Source: Dyella tabacisoli (GTDB lineage Bacteria > Pseudomonadota > Gammaproteobacteria > Xanthomonadales > Rhodanobacteraceae). From it: a stretch of 64,000 nucleotides of DNA. Within the stretch, counting starts at the first letter, position 1. Each line of letters starts with the position of its first letter. A program made the translations under genes and the position numbers. Below the pieces are notes generated by a model that made no database searches, was not told the origin of the DNA, and saw nothing but the letters and a program-made list of their open reading frames with translations. Below, piece by piece: positions 55,250 through 64,000 of this stretch. Where the stretch lies: assembly GCF_003350925.1 (NCBI RefSeq), contig NZ_KZ857174.1:582077-646076 (forward strand). Reading direction: 5' to 3'.

Positions 55250-55696
55250 TCAAGCCTCGGCCAACGGCAATGAGCGGTAGCCGCCGCTCAGTATGCCTGC
55301 TGGGCCGTATAGATTCGCTTCGTCTTTGCCGCCGGTAAGCACGGACAAGGCGTGTCGGATCTGACTCAGTTGCTGCCCGACGATGCTGCCGTTACGTTGG
55401 TTCGCATGTTGGCAGGCGGCAAGCGTTTGTAGCACATCGGCCCAGGCTTCTTGTTGCTGCGATGAAGGTGTCTGCAAGTTTTGCGTCAGTTGCACGCGTT
55501 CGACATCGAGCTGTTCCAGTCGGCGCATCAGCGCCTGTTTGGCTTCGCCGGCCCGGTCGAGCGCTTCGGCGTCGGCTCGGTTCAGTGCCGCGCGCTCGGC
55601 GCCCAACGCATCGTTCAACTGTGCGACGGCCTGGCGCATGTCGCCGATCACGGCAGACAAGGTATCGCTCAACTCGACTTGCAGCCCAGTGTCCAT
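55250..55696 (-). CDS. flgN: FlgN-like flagellar chaperone
   Basis: 148 residues, almost all helical: LSAVIGDMRQAVAQLNDALGAERAALNRADAEALDRAGEAKQALMRRLEQLDVERVQL, then a C-terminal ATL-like helix. Size, heptads and the position 11 bp downstream of flgM fit FlgN, the chaperone of hook-filament junction proteins FlgK and FlgL. Confidence 0.85.
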   Translation of the reverse strand: MDTGLQVELSDTLSAVIGDMRQAVAQLNDALGAERAALNRADAEALDRAGEAKQALMRRLEQLDVERVQLTQNLQTPSSQQQEAWADVLQTLAACQHANQRNGSIVGQQLSQIRHALSVLTGGKDEANLYGPAGILSGGYRSLPLAEA

Positions 55697-55707
55697 GCCT
55701 TAAGTGC

Positions 55708-56028
55708 TCACGCCTTGCCGTTGAGCTGGTTTTCCAGCGAGATCATGCGGTCGGCGATACGCGTGGCGTCGATGCGGTAGCTGCCGTCGGCCAGCGCCTT
55801 GCGCACCTGCTCCACGCGGTGTGTATCGATCGCATTGCCTTTGTCGCCTTGCACAGCCTGATGCAGGGCACGCGCCGACGCGGTCAGCTTCACGCTGTCA
55901 TCGGCTGCTGCCACGGGTGTCGCTTCCGTGGCATTGGCGTTGACGCTGCCTTGCGTGGCGGTGCCGTGCTGGCCGCTTTTGGCCTGCGGCAGTACCGGTA
56001 AGCCGTTCGATGTGATGGTGGTATTCAT
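55708..56028 (-). CDS. flgM: FlgM, anti-sigma-28 factor
   Basis: 106 residues from ATG 56028; the ATG at 56037 is possible. The last part VKLTASARALHQAVQ...IDTHRVEQVRKALADGSYRIDATRIADRMISLENQL is the FliA-binding FlgM domain. A sigma-28 promoter lies just upstream. FlgM holds FliA until it is exported through the finished hook-basal body. Confidence 0.93.
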   Translation of the reverse strand: MNTTITSNGLPVLPQAKSGQHGTATQGSVNANATEATPVAAADDSVKLTASARALHQAVQGDKGNAIDTHRVEQVRKALADGSYRIDATRIADRMISLENQLNGKA

Positions 56029-56082
56029 GGTTGTCATCTCTTTGCAGCTTGACTCGATGAGTTTCGTGTCCTGCCTGGGCAA

Positions 56083-56110
56083 TATATCGGCGGTGACGGG
56101 GGGAACTTTA
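56083..56110 (-). promoter_or_regulatory. Sigma-28 (FliA) promoter of flgM
   Basis: Read on the minus strand: TAAAGTTC, 11 nt, GCCGATAT. This matches the FliA consensus TAAAGTTT-N11-GCCGATAA at 14 of 16 positions. The start site would be near 56077, 49 bp before the flgM ATG. It explains why in-frame starts upstream (56082) are not used. Confidence 0.85.
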
Positions 56111-56114
56111 GAGC

Positions 56115-56286
56115 AGGGAACGGGGGATGGGGAACGGGGAACATGGCGTTCGAGTGGTTACTGTGGTGCCGCGTTCTTTTTGATCTTTAGTTCGTTCTTG
56201 CTCTTGCTTCTGTTTCTCTGCTTTTTAGGCTCTTCCCCGTTCCCCGTTCCCCGTTCCCCGTTCCCCGTTCCCCGTTCCCCGTTCCC
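56115..56286. repeat. Composite heptamer repeat element, copy B
   Basis: Four left units (AGGGAAC, GGGGGAT, GGGGAAC, GGGGAAC; 56115-56142), a 90-bp body (56143-56232) and seven right GTTCCCC-type units (56233-56286) ending just before the flgA stop. The body aligns with copy A throughout (GAGTGGT, GTGGTGCCGCGTTCT, TTTTTGATCTTT, CTGCTTTTTAGGCT). It lies between flgA and the flgM promoter. Confidence 0.9.
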
Positions 56287-56289
56287 GGC

Positions 56290-56973
56290 TCACGGTAATG
56301 CCTCGACCACCCCGGCATCACGCACTACAGCATCAACCGCCTTCCCCGAGCTGTCGTTGCGCACGCGTAACCGAGCGCCGGCATCGCCGCTGCCCAGGGC
56401 GAGGCCGCTGGCACGCACTTCAATGCCGTCCAGCCGGGCGATCAGTTGCACGCGGTCGCCGGCGCGCACGCTTTGCCGGCCGCCCAATGCGCCGGGGGTC
56501 AGCACGCTACCGGCAGTCAACGGTCGTGCCAATACGCGCCCGGTGGCTTGGTCGGGCTGCTCGATATAGCCGTAGCCGAGGCGCGCGACATCGCGTTCTT
56601 CGCTGTGCAGATCGGCCATGACGATACCGTCGCCGCGTTGCAACGGCCGAGTGGTAACCAGTACTTGGCGATACAGCTCCAGGCGCACCGGCACGCGCAC
56701 GCGCCAGCCGCCGGCGACCGGGCAATGTACTTCCACACTGAGTCGCGACGCAGGCTGCTTGGGTGGGATGGCTTGTGGCGGCAGTGCGCAGTCGGGTAGT
56801 TGCAGGCGTGTATCGAGGCTGTCGGTTTGCACTACGAGGCGGTTGCCCGGTTGATCGTAACGCTCACGCACAGCGTTCTCGGCGGCATGGCGCAGGCTGT
56901 CGGGCGATTGCGTCGCGCTGGCTGTCTGCACCCAGATCAACAGCGAGAGCAATGCGAGCGCGAGTCTATTCAT
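56290..56973 (-). CDS. flgA: FlgA, P-ring assembly chaperone
   Basis: 227 residues with a signal peptide (about 1-20, WVQTASA). The SAF domain shows [85 protein letters not shown]. It escorts FlgI to the peptidoglycan. Start overlaps the chemoreceptor stop by 4 bp. Confidence 0.95.
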   Translation of the reverse strand: MNRLALALLSLLIWVQTASATQSPDSLRHAAENAVRERYDQPGNRLVVQTDSLDTRLQLPDCALPPQAIPPKQPASRLSVEVHCPVAGGWRVRVPVRLELYRQVLVTTRPLQRGDGIVMADLHSEERDVARLGYGYIEQPDQATGRVLARPLTAGSVLTPGALGGRQSVRAGDRVQLIARLDGIEVRASGLALGSGDAGARLRVRNDSSGKAVDAVVRDAGVVEALP

Positions 56974-58292
56974 GCGTGACTGTCGGCAAGCAGCATGCCG
57001 AGCTGCTGATGGATGGTTTCGCGCTCGGTTTCAAGGCGGCCCGGCAATTGGGCGGCTTGTCCCAGTTCGCCCTGGCTGAGCAGGCTGACAAAGGTTTCGG
57101 CATGGTTGCTCAGGCGTTGCCCGGCTTCCAGTAACGGCGTCGCGGCCGGGTGTGCGGTGTGATGAGTGGCGAATCGCTGCAGCACTTGCTTGAGTACGGC
57201 CATATCGAACCAGCGGCGATCGAGCGCGGCCGGTTCGTGCAAGGCCAGCTCCATCGCCTGACGCAGGCCTTGAACGGATTCGCGCAGACTCAAGCTGAGG
57301 CCGGCGATGGAGTGGCCAGTCGTGCGGTCCAGCCAGCTCAGATCCAACCAGTTGAGACATAGCCGATGCGACAACACCGCCGCGCGATCGAGTGCTTCGG
57401 TCTGGCGGCGCGCTTCGGTAGCGCGGCGTTGCAAAGCGCCGAGCGCTGCCTGGGTAGCGCTGACGCGCACGTTCTGTGCGTCGCAACTCTGTTGCAGGGT
57501 TTGCAAGCGGTTGCTGGCGACATGCAACGCCTCGGCGCCGTCTTGCAAGGCGTCGCTGGTGCGGCCAATGCGTTCTTGCGCGCCTTCCAGCCGCAGCATG
57601 CCGTGTTGTACATCGCCATCGAGTTGTTGCGAAAAATCACCGATCGAACCGGTGACCGCTTCAATCTCTCCGGTGGCCTGGCTGGTTTTTTCCGCGAGCT
57701 GTTTCACCTCGTCGGCCACCACGGCGAAGCCGCGTCCCGCTTCGCCGGCGCGGGCCGCTTCGATGGCCGCATTGAGCGCAACCAGGTTGGTCTGATGGGC
57801 GATCTCCTGCACGGTCGCAGTGAGTTTGCGAATCTGCGCTACCTGTTCGGCGAGTTTGCTTTGATTGCGGCTCATCGCGGACAGCGCGCTACGCAGCAAG
57901 CGCAATTGGCCATCCAGTTCGTTGACGGTAGCGGCGCCGTGGCGCGTGGTTTCACGCGCTCGCTCGATGCCGCCGGCCGTTTGTTGCAGACTCGTCGAGA
58001 TCCCGGCGCCGTTATCCGTCAAACGCCCGGCGCTTTCGCGACTTTCGCCGGTCGCTTGTTCCAACGCCTGATGTTCGCGCAACAGCGCTTGCGCCGTGTT
58101 CAACATCAGGCCTTGCTGTTCCACCGCCTGCATCGCGGTGGTCGATGGCTCGCGTGGCGTAGCCGCGAACAACGGCGCCAGCGCGCGCGCCAGGCGCGGA
58201 TGTTGCCGCGAGAGCAAAGCCACCTGCGCGGTGTCGCCGGTAACGGCGGCTTGTACCAGTGCGTCGAGGTGTTTGCTCTGGATTAGTTGCAT
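56970..58292 (-). CDS. Soluble methyl-accepting chemotaxis-type protein
   Basis: 440 residues from ATG 58292, which lies downstream of a perfect sigma-54 promoter; earlier starts precede that promoter. No membrane helices are seen. The signalling tip is [52 protein letters not shown], the receptor hairpin that binds CheA/CheW. The C-terminal part ([31 protein letters not shown], later [23 protein letters not shown]) could be a CZB-like sensing region, but the diagnostic zinc ligands are not certain. It heads the chemoreceptor-flgA unit. Confidence 0.88.
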   Translation of the reverse strand: MQLIQSKHLDALVQAAVTGDTAQVALLSRQHPRLARALAPLFAATPREPSTTAMQAVEQQGLMLNTAQALLREHQALEQATGESRESAGRLTDNGAGISTSLQQTAGGIERARETTRHGAATVNELDGQLRLLRSALSAMSRNQSKLAEQVAQIRKLTATVQEIAHQTNLVALNAAIEAARAGEAGRGFAVVADEVKQLAEKTSQATGEIEAVTGSIGDFSQQLDGDVQHGMLRLEGAQERIGRTSDALQDGAEALHVASNRLQTLQQSCDAQNVRVSATQAALGALQRRATEARRQTEALDRAAVLSHRLCLNWLDLSWLDRTTGHSIAGLSLSLRESVQGLRQAMELALHEPAALDRRWFDMAVLKQVLQRFATHHTAHPAATPLLEAGQRLSNHAETFVSLLSQGELGQAAQLPGRLETERETIHQQLGMLLADSHA

Positions 58293-58371
58293 GTGACCAG
58301 GCTCATGAACGGGGCGATCCTTGGATAGATGGTCTTTGGTAGATCGACCGTCTGCGGTAAAACTTGAGGAT

Positions 58372-58386
58372 GCAAGAGCGGTGCCA
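58372..58386 (-). promoter_or_regulatory. Sigma-54 promoter of the chemoreceptor-flgA unit
   Basis: Minus strand TGGCAC-CGCTC-TTGC, a perfect match to TGGCAC-N5-TTGC. The start site would be near 58361, 69 bp before the chemoreceptor ATG. Confidence 0.9.
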
Positions 58387-58530
58387 GTGGGAGTGGGGTA
58401 GGAGATGTCGTCGCTAGGTCTACCCCCGTCCAGCACTCGCGTCAGTATTTCGTCTCCACCCGCGCCGTAGAACCGTCGAAAACCTGGATCACGACATGCG
58501 AATCCAGCGTGGAAGCGGCTTTCGCCGGCA

Positions 58531-58545
58531 TGGCATGCAATTTGC
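58531..58545 (+). promoter_or_regulatory. Sigma-54 promoter of the flgB operon
   Basis: TGGCAT-GCAAT-TTGC, one base from consensus, with GG and GC 10 bp apart. The start site would be near 58557 and flgB begins at 58584. It faces the minus-strand sigma-54 promoter about 145 bp away. Confidence 0.85.
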
Positions 58546-58583
58546 CACGTGCTTCGTGCGGCCCTCGCCGCGCGGAGTTTGCG

Positions 58584-58985
58584 ATGAGTTCAATCAACGA
58601 CAACTTGTTCGGTGTGCATACCAAGGCGCTGGGACTGTGGCAGCGTCGTGCTGAAGTGTTGGCCAGCAATCTGGCCAATGCCGACACACCGGAGTATCTC
58701 GCGCGCGATGTCGATTTTCGCAAGGCGCTTGCCGATGCCAGCGATGCGCAGCCGAGCTTATCGATGCGTGCCGATGCACCGGGACATATCGATACCGCGG
58801 CCCAGGCCAGCGAGCAGCTCGCCTATCGCATGCCGACGCAGCCGAGCATGGACGGCAATACCGTCGAGACACAGGTAGAGCAGGCTAACTTCGCCGCCAA
58901 CGGCGTGCACTACCAAGCCAGCCTGGCCTTTATCACGGCGCAGATCCGCATGCTGCGCACCGCCATCACCGGAGGCCAGGGCTGA
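58584..58985 (+). CDS. flgB: FlgB, proximal rod protein
   Basis: 133 residues from ATG 58584 (GGAG 8 bp upstream). The rod/hook N-terminal motif is [24 protein letters not shown], with the C-terminal helix [25 protein letters not shown]. It is the first rod subunit on the MS ring. TGATG links it to flgC. Confidence 0.96.
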   Translation: MSSINDNLFGVHTKALGLWQRRAEVLASNLANADTPEYLARDVDFRKALADASDAQPSLSMRADAPGHIDTAAQASEQLAYRMPTQPSMDGNTVETQVEQANFAANGVHYQASLAFITAQIRMLRTAITGGQG

Positions 58986-59413
58986 TGTCGTTATTCAAGA
59001 TTTTCGATGTGGCCGGTTCGGGCATGAGCGCGCAGTCGCTGCGGCTCAATACGGTAGCCAGCAATATGGCCAATGCCGATAGCGTGGCATCCACGCCCGA
59101 GGCGGCTTATCGCGCACGGCAACCTCTATTCGCCGCCGTGCAGCGCGAGATGCTGGCCGGACGGGGCGCCGCCGATGACGATGGCACCGGTGTGCAAGTG
59201 CTCGGCATCAGTGAAAGCGAAGCCGCCGCACCGAGTCGTTACGAGCCAGGCAACCCCATGGCTGATTCCAATGGCTATGTCTACGGCAGCAACGTCAACC
59301 CGGTGGACGAACTGGTCAACATGATTTCCGCCTCGCGTTCGTATCAGAACAACGTCGAGGTGATGAACAGCACGCGTCAGTTGATGCAAAAGACGTTGGA
59401 TCTTGGAAAGTAA
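58985..59413 (+). CDS. flgC: FlgC, proximal rod protein
   Basis: 142 residues. FDVAGSGMSAQSLRLNTVASNMANADSVASTPEAAYRARQPLF is the family start, and PVDELVNMISASRSYQNNVEVMNSTRQLMQKTLDLGK the end. Confidence 0.97.
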   Translation: MSLFKIFDVAGSGMSAQSLRLNTVASNMANADSVASTPEAAYRARQPLFAAVQREMLAGRGAADDDGTGVQVLGISESEAAAPSRYEPGNPMADSNGYVYGSNVNPVDELVNMISASRSYQNNVEVMNSTRQLMQKTLDLGK

Positions 59414-59453
59414 TGCCTGCCCATGCGCAGCAAGCACACACGAGGTTGATGCA

Positions 59454-60110
59454 ATGAGCGACATATCCGTCAATGGCAGCGGCAGCGGTAGCGGCATCCA
59501 ATCGGCGTCGGCGGGCAAAGGTCAAACGCTGACCCAGGCGAATTTTCTCAGCTTGCTGGTGCAGCAGATGCGCAACCAGGACCCGACCCAGCCGATGGAC
59601 GCCTCGCAGATGGTGAGCCAACTGGCGCAGATCAGCCAGGTCTCGGCCACCCAGGGTTTGCAGACGTCGTTCGACAGTCTCAGCAAGTCGCTGCAAAGCA
59701 ATCAGTTGTTGCAGGCGAGCGGCATGGTCGGCCGCAGCGTCACGGTGCCTTCCAGCGCCGGCAAGCTCAGTGCCGGCGGTGTCATCGATGGGGCGGTCAA
59801 TGTGCCCACGTCCGGCGCACGCGTGCTGCTGCAGGTCACCGATGCCAGCGGCACCGTGGTGCGCCATATCGAGTTGGGCACGCCCGATGCCGGGTTGGTC
59901 GATTTTCATTGGGATGGCTTGAGCGATAGCGGCGAAAAACTGCCGGCCGGTGCCTATGGGCTGAAAGCGCAAGCCGGCACCGCGGCGGCACAAACCTATG
60001 TCAGCGGCAAAGTCAGCAGCGTAGGCATGGCCGGCAGCGATTTAGGCACCTATTTGCAGGTGGATGGTTTCGGCGGTGTCCTGCTGGGACAGGTCGCGCG
60101 AGTCAATTGA
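59454..60110 (+). CDS. flgD: FlgD, hook capping protein
   Basis: 218 residues from ATG 59454. The export and capping part is LTQANFLSLLVQQMRNQDPTQPMDASQMVSQLAQISQVSATQGLQ. A FlgD Ig-like section (VRHIELGTPDAGLVDFHWDGLSDSGEKLPAGAYGLKA) follows. It guides hook polymerisation and is then lost. Confidence 0.96.
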   Translation: MSDISVNGSGSGSGIQSASAGKGQTLTQANFLSLLVQQMRNQDPTQPMDASQMVSQLAQISQVSATQGLQTSFDSLSKSLQSNQLLQASGMVGRSVTVPSSAGKLSAGGVIDGAVNVPTSGARVLLQVTDASGTVVRHIELGTPDAGLVDFHWDGLSDSGEKLPAGAYGLKAQAGTAAAQTYVSGKVSSVGMAGSDLGTYLQVDGFGGVLLGQVARVN

Positions 60111-60141
60111 GCGAATCAACGAAACAACAGAGGAAACAGCA

Positions 60142-61362
60142 ATGGCATTCAATATCGCACTGAGCGGCCTCAACGCGGCGTCTTCCGACCTGGAGGTCAC
60201 CGCCAACAATATCGCCAACACCGCGACCACCGGCTTCAAGGGTTCGCGCGCCGAATTCGCCGAGCTGTACAGCGCCGCCGGCCGCAACCTGAGTTCCACC
60301 CAGATCGGCAGCGGCGTGCGCCTCACCAACGTGGCGCAGCAATTCAAGGCGGGCAACGTCGAGACCACCGGCAACAGCCTGGATTTTGCGATCAGCGGCG
60401 ATGGCTTTTTCACCTTGCGCGACGGCCAGGGTCTTTCCTATACCCGCGCCGGCGCCTTTCGCCAGGATGCCAATGGCTTCGTGGTGAACGCGAGCGGACA
60501 GAATCTGCAGGTGTTTCCGGCCAATGCCAACGGCGGCTTCGATAACAGCACGCTAAGCAACCTGCGCCTGATTACCTCGCAGAACGCGGCCAAGGCGACC
60601 TCCAACGTACAGATGGCGTTGAACTTGCCATCCAACGCCACCGCACCGGTGAACCCGTTCAGCGCCACCGACGCCACCAGCTTTAATCAGGCCACGCCGT
60701 TCACCGCTTACGACTCACTGGGCGCAACACATAGCGGCACCGTCTACTTCGTCAAAAATGCGGCGGCCAACAGTTGGACCGCCCGCCTGTACGTCGATGG
60801 CGTCGACACTGGTGCGACCCAGCCGATGACCTTTACCAGCAGCGGCGCATTGGCGACGCCGGTAGGCGGCATGCTCGCGTTTCCGGCAATCTCGCCCAGC
60901 CCTGGCGCCGATCCACTGAAGCTCAGCCTGGATATGTCCAAGGCGACCCAGTTCGGCAACAGCTATGCGGCCGGTTCGATTACCGCCGATGGCTATCCCA
61001 CCGGCACCTTGTCGAGCATTGATGTTTCCAGCAGCGGCATCGTGCAGGCGAAATTCTCCAACGGCCAATCGCAGGCGCTGGGCCAGCTAGCCATGGCCAA
61101 TTTCGCCAACTTGCAGGGGCTGCGCAAAATCGACAATACCAATTGGGCGGCTTCGTTCGATTCCGGTACGCCGGTGATGGGCGCGGCCGGCAGCGGCACT
61201 TACGGCAGCGTGCAGTCCGGTGCACTGGAAGCTTCCAACACGGCCGACCTCACCGGACAACTGGTGAATCTAATCAAGGCGCAGCGCAACTATCAGGCCA
61301 ACGCGCAGGTGATCTCCACCGACGACAAGCTCACCCAGACGATCATCAATATTCGTAACTAA
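60142..61362 (+). CDS. flgE: FlgE, hook protein
   Basis: 406 residues from ATG 60142 (AGAGGAA upstream). FNIALSGLNAASSDLEVTANNIANTATTGFKGSRAEFAELY, GDGFFTLRDGQGLSYTRAGAFRQDANGFVVN and the C-terminal LVNLIKAQRNYQANAQVISTDDKLTQTIINIRN. The variable D2 domain lies about residues 150-290. Confidence 0.97.
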   Translation: MAFNIALSGLNAASSDLEVTANNIANTATTGFKGSRAEFAELYSAAGRNLSSTQIGSGVRLTNVAQQFKAGNVETTGNSLDFAISGDGFFTLRDGQGLSYTRAGAFRQDANGFVVNASGQNLQVFPANANGGFDNSTLSNLRLITSQNAAKATSNVQMALNLPSNATAPVNPFSATDATSFNQATPFTAYDSLGATHSGTVYFVKNAAANSWTARLYVDGVDTGATQPMTFTSSGALATPVGGMLAFPAISPSPGADPLKLSLDMSKATQFGNSYAAGSITADGYPTGTLSSIDVSSSGIVQAKFSNGQSQALGQLAMANFANLQGLRKIDNTNWAASFDSGTPVMGAAGSGTYGSVQSGALEASNTADLTGQLVNLIKAQRNYQANAQVISTDDKLTQTIINIRN

Positions 61363-61370
61363 GGCGGCGT

Positions 61371-61396
61371 CTCTCTCCTGCATGCAGGGGAGAGAG
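61371..61396. repeat. TGCATGCA hairpin between flgE and flgF
   Basis: CTCTCTCC-TGCATGCA-GGGGAGAGAG forms a hairpin in the 55-bp gap of an otherwise tightly packed operon. Shares its core with the palindrome at 40059. It could lower read-through into flgF. Confidence 0.6.
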
Positions 61397-61417
61397 TTCA
61401 CTGCAATGAGGTAAGCC

Positions 61418-62158
61418 ATGGATCGTTCACTCTACGTAGCCATGACCGGCGCCACGCAAACCATGCGCGCGCAGACCGAGGTGGCGCACAACCTGGCCAA
61501 CGCCGATACGGTGGGCTTCAAGGCGCAACTGTCGGCATTCCAGCCACTGCCGGTGCAAGGGCCGGGGCTGGCTACGCGTATCAACGGCGTGTCGCACGGC
61601 TTGGGCAAAGACTTGCGCGCGGGTGGACAGATCGACACCAGCCGTCCGCTCGACGTCGCCGTGCAAGGCGATGGCTGGATCGCCGTGCAGGCACCCGACG
61701 GCAGCGAGGCTTATACCCGCGATGGCGAATTGCGGCTGACCTCCGATGGTTTGCTGACCGATGCACGCGGTAACCCGGTACTCGGCGATGGCGGCCCGAT
61801 CAGCGTGCCGCAGAGTTCGCAGCTCGACATCGGTGCCGACGGCACGATTTCAGCGGTGCCGCTGGGGCAAACGCCAAATACCGTATCCGCGGTGGGCCGC
61901 ATCAAGCTGGTCAACCCGCCTGCCGGACAACTGACGCAGGACGAAAACGGGTTGATGCGCATGAGTGGCGGCGGCAGTGCCAGCGCCGATCCCGCGGTGA
62001 CGTTGAAATCCGGCGTGCTGGAATCGAGCAACGTCAATCCGGCGCAAACCCTGGTGCAGATGATTCAACTGTCACGCCAATACGAAATGCAGGTGCGCTC
62101 GATTCGCAGCGCCGACGACAACGAGCAGTCGGCCTCGCGCCTGCTGCAGGTGGGCTGA
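61418..62158 (+). CDS. flgF: FlgF, proximal rod protein
   Basis: 246 residues. [44 protein letters not shown] and the C-terminal [40 protein letters not shown] are FlgF-specific. Confidence 0.97.
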   Translation: MDRSLYVAMTGATQTMRAQTEVAHNLANADTVGFKAQLSAFQPLPVQGPGLATRINGVSHGLGKDLRAGGQIDTSRPLDVAVQGDGWIAVQAPDGSEAYTRDGELRLTSDGLLTDARGNPVLGDGGPISVPQSSQLDIGADGTISAVPLGQTPNTVSAVGRIKLVNPPAGQLTQDENGLMRMSGGGSASADPAVTLKSGVLESSNVNPAQTLVQMIQLSRQYEMQVRSIRSADDNEQSASRLLQVG

Positions 62159-62211
62159 CCTTCCGAATCGATCTTTCGATCACGCCGCCCGAATACACTG
62201 GAGTCTTTGAT

Positions 62212-62997
62212 ATGTTCTCTTCGCTATGGGTCGCCAAGACCGGTCTCGATGCGCAGCAAACGCGCATGGATGTGATCTCCCACAACCTCGCCAACGCCAA
62301 TACCACCGGTTTCAAAAGCTCGCGCGCCGCATTTCAGGATCTGATCTACCAGAACCTGCGCCAGCCCGGCGGGCAGACCACCGAGCAGACCCAGGCGCCG
62401 TCGGGCCTGATGCTCGGCACCGGTGTGCGGGTGGTCGGCAACGAAAAATTGTTCACTCAAGGCAATGTCGAAGCCACCGGCAATTCGATGGATGTAGCCA
62501 TCCAGGGCCGCGGCTTTTTGCAAGTCACCCAGCCCGATGGCAGCGTCGCCTACACCCGCGACGGCTCCCTGCACCTGGATCAGAACGGCCAGCTTGTGAC
62601 CGCCAACGGCTATGCCATCGACCCGGCGATCACCCTGCCGGCCAACGCGCAGAAGGTCACCATCGGCACCGACGGCACCGTCAGCGTCAGCTTGCCCGGA
62701 CAAGCGGCAACGCAGCAGGTCGGCACCGTACAGCTCGCCGATTTCATCAACCCCGCAGGACTGCAACCCAACGGCGACAACCTTTATCTGGAAACCGCCT
62801 CCAGCGGCGCGCCGCAGATCGGCCAGCCCGGCCTCAATGGCATGGGCACCTTGGCGCAGGGTTCGCTGGAAAGCTCCAACGTCAACGTGGTCGAACAGAT
62901 GGTCGACATGATCCAGACCCAGCGCACTTACGAGATGAATTCCAAAGCCATCTCCGCCGCCGATTCGATGCTGCAATTTCTCACCAACAAGACCTGA
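62212..62997 (+). CDS. flgG: FlgG, distal rod protein
   Basis: 261 residues. [46 protein letters not shown] and the C-terminal [39 protein letters not shown] are diagnostic. It forms the rod section that crosses the cell wall. Confidence 0.98.
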   Translation: MFSSLWVAKTGLDAQQTRMDVISHNLANANTTGFKSSRAAFQDLIYQNLRQPGGQTTEQTQAPSGLMLGTGVRVVGNEKLFTQGNVEATGNSMDVAIQGRGFLQVTQPDGSVAYTRDGSLHLDQNGQLVTANGYAIDPAITLPANAQKVTIGTDGTVSVSLPGQAATQQVGTVQLADFINPAGLQPNGDNLYLETASSGAPQIGQPGLNGMGTLAQGSLESSNVNVVEQMVDMIQTQRTYEMNSKAISAADSMLQFLTNKT

Positions 62998-63000
62998 GCC

Positions 63001-63678
63001 ATGCCGATGCTTCGCTTTGCGCTATTGCTCATGTCATTCGCTCTGCTGGCCGGTTGCGCCATGCCGATGCCGCGCGACGACACCGCGTGGGCAGCGACTG
63101 CGCCGCTGGAGCCGCCGGTGGCAGCGGCACAAGCCGACGGCGCGATCTATCACGAAGCACAAAGCATGGAGTTATTCGCCGACCCGCGAGCACATCGCGT
63201 CGGCGACATCCTGACCATTTCATTAGTGGAAAGCACCCAGGCCAGCAAAAAGAGCGCAACCAGCACCAGCAAGAAAGACAAGACCAATATCACCGCACCC
63301 ACCTTGCTAGGACGTGCACTCACCCTCGACGGCAGAAACGCCGACATCAGCACGCAAAGCGGCAACAACTTCGACGGCAACGGCAGCAGCAGCCAAAGCA
63401 ATCAACTCACCGGACAAATCACCGTCACCGTGGCGCAGCGCTTATCCAACGGCAATTTGCTGGTGCGCGGCGAGAAGTGGCTGACGATCAATCAGGGCCA
63501 GGAGCTGGTACGGGTGTCAGGCATCGTGCGGCCGCAAGACATCGGCCAGGACAACATTGTGCCGTCGACGCGGGTGGCGGATGCGCGGATTGGTTATACG
63601 GGGCGGGGGACGCTGGCGGATGCGAATACGCGGGGGTGGTTGTCGCGGTTTTTTAATTCTAAGTGGATGCCGTATTGA
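63001..63678 (+). CDS. flgH: FlgH, L-ring protein
   Basis: 225 residues with a lipobox LLAGC (Cys at 19). SMELFADPRAHRVGDILTISLVESTQASKKSATSTSKK and the C-terminal GIVRPQDIGQDNIVPSTRVADARIGYTGRGTLADANTRGWLSRFF are standard. It forms the ring in the outer membrane. The gene flgI would be expected next, beyond the repeats. Confidence 0.97.
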   Translation: MPMLRFALLLMSFALLAGCAMPMPRDDTAWAATAPLEPPVAAAQADGAIYHEAQSMELFADPRAHRVGDILTISLVESTQASKKSATSTSKKDKTNITAPTLLGRALTLDGRNADISTQSGNNFDGNGSSSQSNQLTGQITVTVAQRLSNGNLLVRGEKWLTINQGQELVRVSGIVRPQDIGQDNIVPSTRVADARIGYTGRGTLADANTRGWLSRFFNSKWMPY

Positions 63679-63751
63679 TGTTGGGGAGGATGCGCTTTCG
63701 CGAGGTTGATCGCCTGCGGCGGGCTTTCGAACCCCTGCCGGGGCCCGAGTC

Positions 63752-63921
63752 ACTTTTCTTTGCTTGCTCAAAGAAAAGTAACCAAAAGAAAGAGCACCCC
63801 GGTGAGTCGCCCTACGGGTACGTGAGGGTCGGCCGGGCTTTTCGACAGGGCTTCCTGCCCTGGCGAAAAGGCATCGACATCCATGTCGATGCCCCTGCGG
63901 GCCTTGTCGTCCGACCCTCAC
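63752..63921. repeat. Structured dispersed repeat after flgH
   Basis: Perfect 11-bp hairpin ACTTTTCTTTG/CAAAGAAAAGT (63752-63779), then GTGAGGGTCGG/CCGACCCTCAC (63822-63832, 63911-63921) enclosing two smaller hairpins: TTTTCG..CGAAAA (63839-63869) and GGCATCGACAT/ATGTCGATGCC with a CC loop (63870-63893). This type of module is found in many Xanthomonadales intergenic regions. No gene is seen from 63679 to 64000. Confidence 0.75.
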
Positions 63922-63951
63922 CGACGCACAGGGGCCCCAAGGTCAAGAGCC

Positions 63952-63981
63952 AAGAGCAAGAGCAAGAGCAAGAGCAAGAGC
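63952..63981. repeat. AAGAGC tandem repeat (five units)
   Basis: Five perfect AAGAGC hexamers close to the window end, preceded by similar imperfect units. Simple-sequence repeat; it may vary in copy number between strains. Confidence 0.85.
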
Positions 63982-64000
63982 AAGGTCAAAAGCTGCGAGT

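Noticed and set aside
62226..63656. A 476-codon plus-strand frame overlapping flgG and flgH
   Set aside because: Both flagellar genes are complete in other frames; this one is composition-driven.

Overview
The window is about 62-65% GC, densely coded, and reads as a chromosomal segment of a gammaproteobacterium of the Lysobacterales (Xanthomonadales), most like Rhodanobacteraceae (Dyella/Rhodanobacter-type). The evidence is family content and style: TonB-dependent receptor, DUF5690 transporter, MipA/OmpV, RpoN-controlled flagellar genes, and abundant GC-rich hairpin and GGGGAAC-type repeats between genes. The genus is inference.

Layout. 1-2.9 kb: 3' end of a TonB receptor, a YncE-type beta-propeller, a GNAT enzyme and a Rieske ferredoxin. 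2.9-8.05 kb (minus): five-gene export operon of outer-membrane factor, FtsX permease, ABC ATPase, HlyD adaptor and MipA/OmpV. 8.4-11.8 kb: HAD phosphatase, class III aminotransferase, methyltransferase. 12-14.2 kb (minus): two-component system, divergent across a candidate Fur site from a flavin electron-transfer cluster (PepSY protein, DUF2271, DUF4198, ApbE, membrane flavoreductase; 14.4-19 kb). 19-28.6 kb: peptidases, two GNATs, SET protein, ComEA, YggS, NlpC/P60. 28.7-36.5 kb: C-P lyase locus, phnGHIJKLM (minus) divergent from phnF-DUF1045-phnN (plus). 36.5-41.8 kb: secreted protein, alpha/beta hydrolase, a MITE-like element, DUF5690 transporter and M28 peptidase. 42-44.1 kb: AT-richer methyltransferase and acyltransferase beside tRNA-Phe. 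44.2-53.8 kb: housekeeping genes (yggX, mutY, AsmA-like, ftsY, rsmD, coaD, lipoprotein, yfhL, ggt, MBL hydrolase, TMEM43). 53.8-63.7 kb: flagellar region, with HDOD/EAL, flgN, flgM, flgA and a chemoreceptor on the minus strand and flgBCDEFGH on the plus strand.

How the genes work together. The flavin cluster looks self-contained: ApbE could attach FMN to a DGVSGAT motif in the periplasmic DUF2271 protein, with electrons supplied through the flavoreductase and PepSY membrane proteins. The phn locus encodes the core C-P lyase and PhnN but no PhnP; the DUF1045 protein carries two HxT motifs of 2H phosphoesterases and is a candidate for the missing cyclic-phosphate step. The flagellar block has two divergent sigma-54 promoters (one perfect, one near-perfect) and a near-consensus sigma-28 promoter before flgM, so the class II to class III hierarchy can be read from the DNA.

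The most unusual non-coding structures are: (i) a composite repeat with four GGGGAAC units, a body of about 90 bp and 7-8 GTTCCCC units, sitting directly behind stop codons; (ii) a 268-bp element with near-perfect 32-bp terminal inverted repeats and nested hairpins; (iii) a duplicated 5' end of the MBL gene that forms a 50-codon leader ORF. No CRISPR array, rRNA, integrase, transposase or replication origin was seen.
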